This document shows positions 59,659 through 64,000 of a DNA stretch of 64,000 nucleotides, one piece after another; within the stretch, counting starts at the first letter, position 1, and each line of letters begins with the position of its first letter. Origin of the DNA: Pedobacter foliorum (GTDB lineage Bacteria; Bacteroidota; Bacteroidia; Sphingobacteriales; Sphingobacteriaceae). The notes under the pieces were generated by a model. It was not told where the DNA came from. It saw nothing but the letters and a program-made list of their open reading frames with translations, and did not search any database. The stretch lies in the NCBI RefSeq assembly GCF_013266735.1, contig NZ_JABSNU010000004.1, positions 124,001 through 188,000 of the forward strand, in the 5' to 3' direction. Made by a program: the position numbers and the translations under genes.

Positions 59659-61317
59659 TTAAAAGCCATATGATACACCGAACTTAAACTCGTTAGGGAC
59701 AGCTGAGGTTTGTATGCTCGGTCTGATGATCCCATTTTGATGCATGTAGGCTGCTTTTACATATAGTTTATGAAGCAGCTGATAATTAGCCTCAAGTAAA
59801 AATTGTTGTTGATGTTCAACTGGTCCCTGATTTAAAAATCCTGGTTGAGGTTCAGCAAAGTACTGATCTTCCAGGCTTCCATCTCTGCCTTTTCTTATGG
59901 TGTTGTATTCAAATCTTGTGGTCAATCGTGGCATAGGAGTATAGCTTAACCATGCGGTAAAACGATCTGCATTTTGTCCGATCCAATCACCTAGTGTATA
60001 GCTTTGATTTGAATAGGTTTGCGCTTGCATTACATTGTTGTAAACAAAAGGATTGATGTGTGTGTATTCGGCCCCGATAGTTAAATAGGATATGCCTACA
60101 TCGGTTACTGATGCACCTAAATTATAGCCAAGCTGATTCCTGCTTCTTGCTTTATTAAAGATTTCAGCCGTGCGAATTTCATCTATAAAGAGTGTTGCGT
60201 AAAGGTGGGTTTTGGGCAAATGGTTCCTTGAACTTACAGAAAAGAAAAACTGACTGTTTGATCCCGTAGTAAGCTTGTACCGGCTTTGATACTGATCATA
60301 GGCTTTAAAGAACATAATAGGAATGAGGTAACCTATGTCGAAGTTATCACTGTACACCATCGATTCCCCTACGCTAAGGTCTAGCCCTTTAACAGGTAAA
60401 AAGCTTAAAGTATGAGAGGCCATAAATTTTTGTACATATAACTCTCTGTTTTCACCATATACACCATTCCCTTTTGGATATGATCTTGCAGAATCAATTA
60501 TTGCAGAATTTAACCAGGCATGCGTGTAATTAAAGCGGAGCCATGGAAGAGGCTGATAATCCAGTCTTATGTTTGGATAAGCAGGTGCTTTGTCCGACAT
60601 TACCATTCGGCCGCCTTGTCCGTATCCCCACAACAACTGATCTTTACCTATACTTAGTGAACCATTTTTCCAGCTGTAGGTAAGGTTACCTCGAAAATCA
60701 CTGTAGTTAACTGTTTTTGCATTAGGATTTATATTGGCAGTTCTGATAATTCCGGTTTCGGGTGTAAATATCCTGTTGCTATCAATACCTTTTCCCCGGT
60801 CAGTGATGTCCTGAAAATAAAATTGAAAGCTAACATGTTTACCTGCATGTCCCCAGAAAGTTAATCCTGTACCTACTCGGGATACACTTTTCCCGTCACC
60901 CTGGAATGTTTCAAAAGTCAGTGCCGGGTCACCACGAAGAAGAAAATCATCTTTTGTTACTGATAAAAACCTCCATCTATTGTAAGGATCTTTCTTAAAG
61001 AAAGTTGTACTGTCTTTTATAGCTGGGTCAAATTCACTAAATTCCTGTTGATAAAATTTAAGCTCCTTTTGTTCGGTTGGCGAGAGTTTGGCAACAGAAT
61101 CCTGCAATTCACTCAATAAAGATGCAATCTGTTTTCTGCTAACCGGTTGTATCAGGTCATTGAATTCTATATTTCCCTTTTGTGCCTGACGCGAAAGGTA
61201 TTTGTAAACAGGATTAGTAGGGTTTTCGAAAACTACCTGAGCTTTGCCGGTGATTCCGGTAAAGAGAAATGTAATCAGAAGAATTGCCTTGTAATGATGC
61301 AGTAAATTTAGTTTCAT
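59659..61317 (-). CDS. Wzi-like outer-membrane beta-barrel protein
   Basis: The mature protein of about 530 residues has a signal peptide ending GKAQ and a barrel with RYNRWRFLSVTKDDF-type and QLLWGYGQGGRMVMSDKAP loops as in Wzi-like proteins, closing with FKFGVSYGF. I take the ATG at 61317 (MKLNLLHH); a TTG at 61347 in frame would add ten residues that overlap the previous gene. It is a distant relative of the Wzi pair of the first locus. Confidence 0.8.
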   Translation of the reverse strand: MKLNLLHHYKAILLITFLFTGITGKAQVVFENPTNPVYKYLSRQAQKGNIEFNDLIQPVSRKQIASLLSELQDSVAKLSPTEQKELKFYQQEFSEFDPAIKDSTTFFKKDPYNRWRFLSVTKDDFLLRGDPALTFETFQGDGKSVSRVGTGLTFWGHAGKHVSFQFYFQDITDRGKGIDSNRIFTPETGIIRTANINPNAKTVNYSDFRGNLTYSWKNGSLSIGKDQLLWGYGQGGRMVMSDKAPAYPNIRLDYQPLPWLRFNYTHAWLNSAIIDSARSYPKGNGVYGENRELYVQKFMASHTLSFLPVKGLDLSVGESMVYSDNFDIGYLIPIMFFKAYDQYQSRYKLTTGSNSQFFFSVSSRNHLPKTHLYATLFIDEIRTAEIFNKARSRNQLGYNLGASVTDVGISYLTIGAEYTHINPFVYNNVMQAQTYSNQSYTLGDWIGQNADRFTAWLSYTPMPRLTTRFEYNTIRKGRDGSLEDQYFAEPQPGFLNQGPVEHQQQFLLEANYQLLHKLYVKAAYMHQNGIIRPSIQTSAVPNEFKFGVSYGF

Positions 61318-61327
61318 AGGTAATAGT

Positions 61328-62437
61328 TTATTTTGAAGGCTGTACAAGCACCTTCATTGCTTGGTAATAGGCATCAGTAACCTTATCCCAATTATATTTG
61401 TCAGCAAGGCCTGAACTTACTTTTGTCCTTAGTGTTTTTACTTGATCGGGATGGTTTTCAAATAATGCTAAACAATCCGCTACAAATTTCTCACTTTCCC
61501 CAAAAAACAGACCAAACTCTCCGTTACTTAACATTTCCCGATTAAAAACCGTATCCAGGGCAGCGATAGCACAGTTATTCGACATTGCTTTAAGCATTGC
61601 AGGATTTGTTCCTCCGTATTTATGTCCATGAATATAGGCAAATGAATTCTGATACAATGCAGCAAGCTCTTGTTGGTCAGTAATATATCCTAAAAAAATC
61701 AGGTTCTCATTCTGAAGCTTTTTCAGGCTTTCGGCGTAGGTGTCGGCATATGGAACATCGCCAACAACCACGAGTTTCTTGGACGATGCTGAAGAGAGGA
61801 AACCTCGTATAATAAGATCAGCATTATTATCGGGAATCAATCTTCCAACAATGAGATAATATTCTTCTTTATTCAGATTGAAACGCGCCAGTGCGCTTGC
61901 TTCAGCCGGTTTAAAGGGAGGAGCACCATAGGCAATTACAGTTGAGTCTGTATTGAATTCTTCCAGATAAACTTTTCGCATTGCCTCGGCATCAGTAATG
62001 ATCTGATCGAATAATTTAACGGCCATTTTAGCTGCGAAATGAAAATACCTTGCGCCCATTCCTTTCCATTTGGGACGTAACCACTCCAGACCATCTACAT
62101 TGATCATGGTTTTCTTCCCTGTTATTTTTGGGATCCAGCCCATTGGGCCTGCAGCGAGGTTTACGACAAAAATTACGTCGACCGGACTAAAAGTAGCATG
62201 AACAATGGAAAAAAAGCTGTGGACAATCTGATTCAGGGATTTTCCTTTTAAAGTAGGGATATAATGTAAATGAACTCCATTTACTACAGTAGGAAAGGAT
62301 TTGAACAGATTTTTCTGGCAATAGACGTGTACTTCTACATCCTGTTTTACCAGTCGTTCACTTAATTCTTTGACGAGGGTTTCAAAGCCTCCATATACAT
62401 ACGGATAACCACGGGAGCCTATGATTGCAATCTTCAT
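61328..62437 (-). CDS. Glycosyltransferase with DUF1972 N-terminal domain
   Basis: The 369-residue GT-B enzyme begins MKIAIIGSRGYPYVYGGFET, the hallmark of the DUF1972 group, which includes rhamnosyl- and other transferases that use lipid-linked acceptors. A GT4-type C-terminal half follows (LIVGRLIPDNNADLIIRGF, HGHKYGGTNPAMLKAM). It lies 15 bases downstream of the next GT gene and 10 bases upstream of the Wzi-like gene. Confidence 0.88.
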   Translation of the reverse strand: MKIAIIGSRGYPYVYGGFETLVKELSERLVKQDVEVHVYCQKNLFKSFPTVVNGVHLHYIPTLKGKSLNQIVHSFFSIVHATFSPVDVIFVVNLAAGPMGWIPKITGKKTMINVDGLEWLRPKWKGMGARYFHFAAKMAVKLFDQIITDAEAMRKVYLEEFNTDSTVIAYGAPPFKPAEASALARFNLNKEEYYLIVGRLIPDNNADLIIRGFLSSASSKKLVVVGDVPYADTYAESLKKLQNENLIFLGYITDQQELAALYQNSFAYIHGHKYGGTNPAMLKAMSNNCAIAALDTVFNREMLSNGEFGLFFGESEKFVADCLALFENHPDQVKTLRTKVSSGLADKYNWDKVTDAYYQAMKVLVQPSK

Positions 62438-62452
62438 TTATGAAAAGGGATT

Positions 62453-63652
62453 TTAATCCTGCAAAACTAAAGAAATATTTTTGGCAGATTCCTTTCTTAC
62501 GACAGACTCACGTTTAGTTTGTCCTGTAAAGGTTTCAAGAATGGCCAGTTCAAATGAATTCGCAGAAAATTGTGCTCTGATTCTGGAGGCAGCATTTTTG
62601 CCCATCCTTTCTCTTTCATTTATGGAATTGATCAGCGGAAGCATGGTTTTTGCGGCCTCAAATGCTTGATTAATGGGGATTAATAATCCGCTATCACCAT
62701 CTTCTATCATTTCCTGAGCACCTCCCTGTCTTGTTGCTACTACAGCTTTTCCGGCAGCCATTGCTTCAAGAACAACAGTAGGAAATGGATCAGGCAGTAC
62801 AGAAGGTAAAACAAATACATCAAGGGAGTTCATGATGTTAATGATGTCCTCTCTATATCCTAAATTATAAATCATATTATTGATGCCATTTTCATCAATG
62901 ACTTGTTGGTTCTGGGTATATAGGTATTCATAACCGGGAAAAGCATCACCAACCATAACAAATTTGACATTGGCATTTAACTTTAATAACTCAGCTGCTA
63001 TTTTTATAAAGTAATCCTGTCCTTTCCAGAAATGAACCCGGCCAATCATTCCAACCAGAATGGTTTGGTCTGAAATATTCAGCTCGGCTTTTAAAGCTCC
63101 TTTTTTATCTGCAAAAGGAGTACAATCCAATCCATTGTAAATGGTTTTTAATTTCGAGGGGTCTACCCATTGTTTCCAGTGATTTTTAACCGCATCAGAT
63201 GCGGTAATTACTGACGTGCTGTATTTGTTTAATAGCCAACCCATGGTTCTGACAAAAATCAGGGGTTTTGTTGTAATTTCAAGAACATGCCAGATGTGCT
63301 TTAATTTTAAGCGGCGTGCTACAATAGCACCTACCAGTACAGCAGTGGTATGTGAATACACCAATTTAATGTTGCGCTCCTTAACAAGATTCTGGAGTGA
63401 TTTATTGGCTTTTTTTAACACCAATAACCTGTTTATAATTCCTGGGAATGAAAAATATTTCCGTCTTAAAATTCCTAGTCTGATGATATGAACTTCAACT
63501 TGTTGATTACGTAGTTTATCTACCAGTGGGCCTTCTTCAGAAAGCACTACAATTGGCGTATTACCATTGCTTTTTAGCACTTTGATAACGTTCAATAGTA
63601 CATTACTTGCTCCGTATAAGTCAGATGAACTATGCAGTATAAGTATATTCAT
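62453..63652 (-). CDS. Glycosyltransferase family 4 (GT-B)
   Basis: The 399-residue enzyme has MIGRVHFWKGQDYFIKIA and the donor motif SVLPDPFPTVVLEAMAAGKAVV, both typical of GT4, and an N-terminal acceptor domain starting MNILILHSSSDLYGASNVL. It should add one sugar of the second polymer's repeat unit. It follows the acyltransferase gene at the right edge by 3 bases. Confidence 0.9.
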   Translation of the reverse strand: MNILILHSSSDLYGASNVLLNVIKVLKSNGNTPIVVLSEEGPLVDKLRNQQVEVHIIRLGILRRKYFSFPGIINRLLVLKKANKSLQNLVKERNIKLVYSHTTAVLVGAIVARRLKLKHIWHVLEITTKPLIFVRTMGWLLNKYSTSVITASDAVKNHWKQWVDPSKLKTIYNGLDCTPFADKKGALKAELNISDQTILVGMIGRVHFWKGQDYFIKIAAELLKLNANVKFVMVGDAFPGYEYLYTQNQQVIDENGINNMIYNLGYREDIINIMNSLDVFVLPSVLPDPFPTVVLEAMAAGKAVVATRQGGAQEMIEDGDSGLLIPINQAFEAAKTMLPLINSINERERMGKNAASRIRAQFSANSFELAILETFTGQTKRESVVRKESAKNISLVLQD

Positions 63653-63655
63653 ATA

Positions 63656-64000
63656 TTAATTTCTAGATTTTATTACAACGGCCGGTACCCCTGCAACTAT
63701 GCTATAAGGAGGTACATCGCGCGTTACAACACTACCTGCTGCAATTATCGAGCCCTTTCCAATGGTAACACCTGCCAGGATGATACTGTTAGCTGCAATC
63801 CAGCAATCGTCTTCTATTTTTACAAATTCTCTTTTTACTCCCTGATCTTTTATGGTGACATCTGTTCTGTCGAAAATATGATTTTCAGCATAAATACTAA
63901 CCCTGGGAGACATCATTACATTATTTCCTATTTCGATCATACCTGAGCATCCGATATAAGCGTAAGGACCAATACTTGAATTGTCTCCGATCTTAAGGCC
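63656..64000 (-). CDS. Hexapeptide-repeat acyltransferase, cut by the window edge
   Basis: The frame is open to the right end of the window, so the N-terminus is missing; at least 115 residues remain (an internal ATG at 63938-63940 is not the true start, because hexapeptide repeats such as [15 protein letters not shown] lie before it). Repeats and the [16 protein letters not shown] loop resemble the acyltransferase at 39686-40249, as does the ending [12 protein letters not shown]. It probably O-acetylates a sugar of the second polymer. Confidence 0.82.
   Translation of the reverse strand, partial: GLKIGDNSSIGPYAYIGCSGMIEIGNNVMMSPRVSIYAENHIFDRTDVTIKDQGVKREFVKIEDDCWIAANSIILAGVTIGKGSIIAAGSVVTRDVPPYSIVAGVPAVVIKSRN

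Noticed and set aside
1..64000. CRISPR arrays, tRNA or rRNA genes, and intact insertion sequences
   Set aside because: No regularly spaced repeats, no cloverleaf-type sequence and no transposase frame were seen on reading both strands, though a systematic search was not possible.

Overview
The window looks like a chromosomal segment from a Bacteroidota bacterium, most probably a Sphingobacteriaceae (Pedobacter-like) soil or water organism. This is inferred, not measured. The signs are AT-rich DNA, few Shine-Dalgarno sequences, TAnnTTTG-type -7 promoter elements, many SPII lipoproteins and AQ/SQ-ending signal peptides, TPR-type histidine kinases, lipocalin-like lipoproteins, and six-SLBB export proteins paired with kinase-less Wzz proteins. 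No tRNA, rRNA or CRISPR array was seen.

Layout. (1) 1-1995: three co-directional genes of non-phosphorylative L-fucose catabolism (diketo-deoxyfuconate hydrolase, fuconolactonase, SDR dehydrogenase), closed by a long hairpin. (2) 2126-9024: Xaa-Pro aminopeptidase, an unknown exported coiled-coil protein, and two adjacent paralogous TPR histidine kinases with no response regulator beside them. (3) 9055-15387: a set of exported proteins and lipoproteins, with a 57-residue zinc-ribbon gene, a GH26 beta-mannanase, a lipoprotein built from two lipocalin-like repeats, and two secreted proteins sharing an unrecognised C-terminal domain. Several perfect inverted repeats lie in the divergent promoter regions. 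(4) 15400-22640: an accessory, partly decayed stretch with two ORF6N remnants, a DUF885 metallopeptidase-like lipoprotein, small orphan genes, a pair of 68-70 bp direct repeats, and a wrecked MocR/GntR regulator joined in frame to a CHAP amidase-like remnant.

(5) 23375-56210: a large plus-strand surface-polysaccharide locus. It begins with a promoter candidate and a leader hairpin, then gmd, an SLBB export protein and Wzz. Next comes an almost overlapping run of genes for a CMP-activated nonulosonic acid of the legionaminic type: LegB, LegC, LegH/NeuD, LegI, LegG, a CBS-nucleotidyltransferase (PtmE-like), LegF, a Gfo/Idh oxidoreductase and an SDR (PtmA-like). This run is followed directly by a HisF-like/HisH-like/WbpG-PseA amidotransferase trio, which in other bacteria turns an N-acetyl group into an acetamidino group. 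The predicted product is therefore an acetamidino-legionaminic acid. Acyltransferases, a possible nonulosonic acid transferase, Wzx, Wzy, four glycosyltransferases, an epimerase, a WecA-type initiating transferase and two tandem Wzi-type barrels complete a Wzx/Wzy-dependent capsule pathway.

(6) 56207-64000: a second export and assembly locus on the minus strand (acyltransferase, two glycosyltransferases, Wzi-like barrel, SLBB protein, Wzz). It converges on the first, and the two loci end with overlapping stop codons. The most interesting content is the acetamidino-legionaminic acid cassette with its altered HisF (Glu where HisF has catalytic Asp130), the unassigned HP-motif protein next to it, and the decayed island with its direct repeats.
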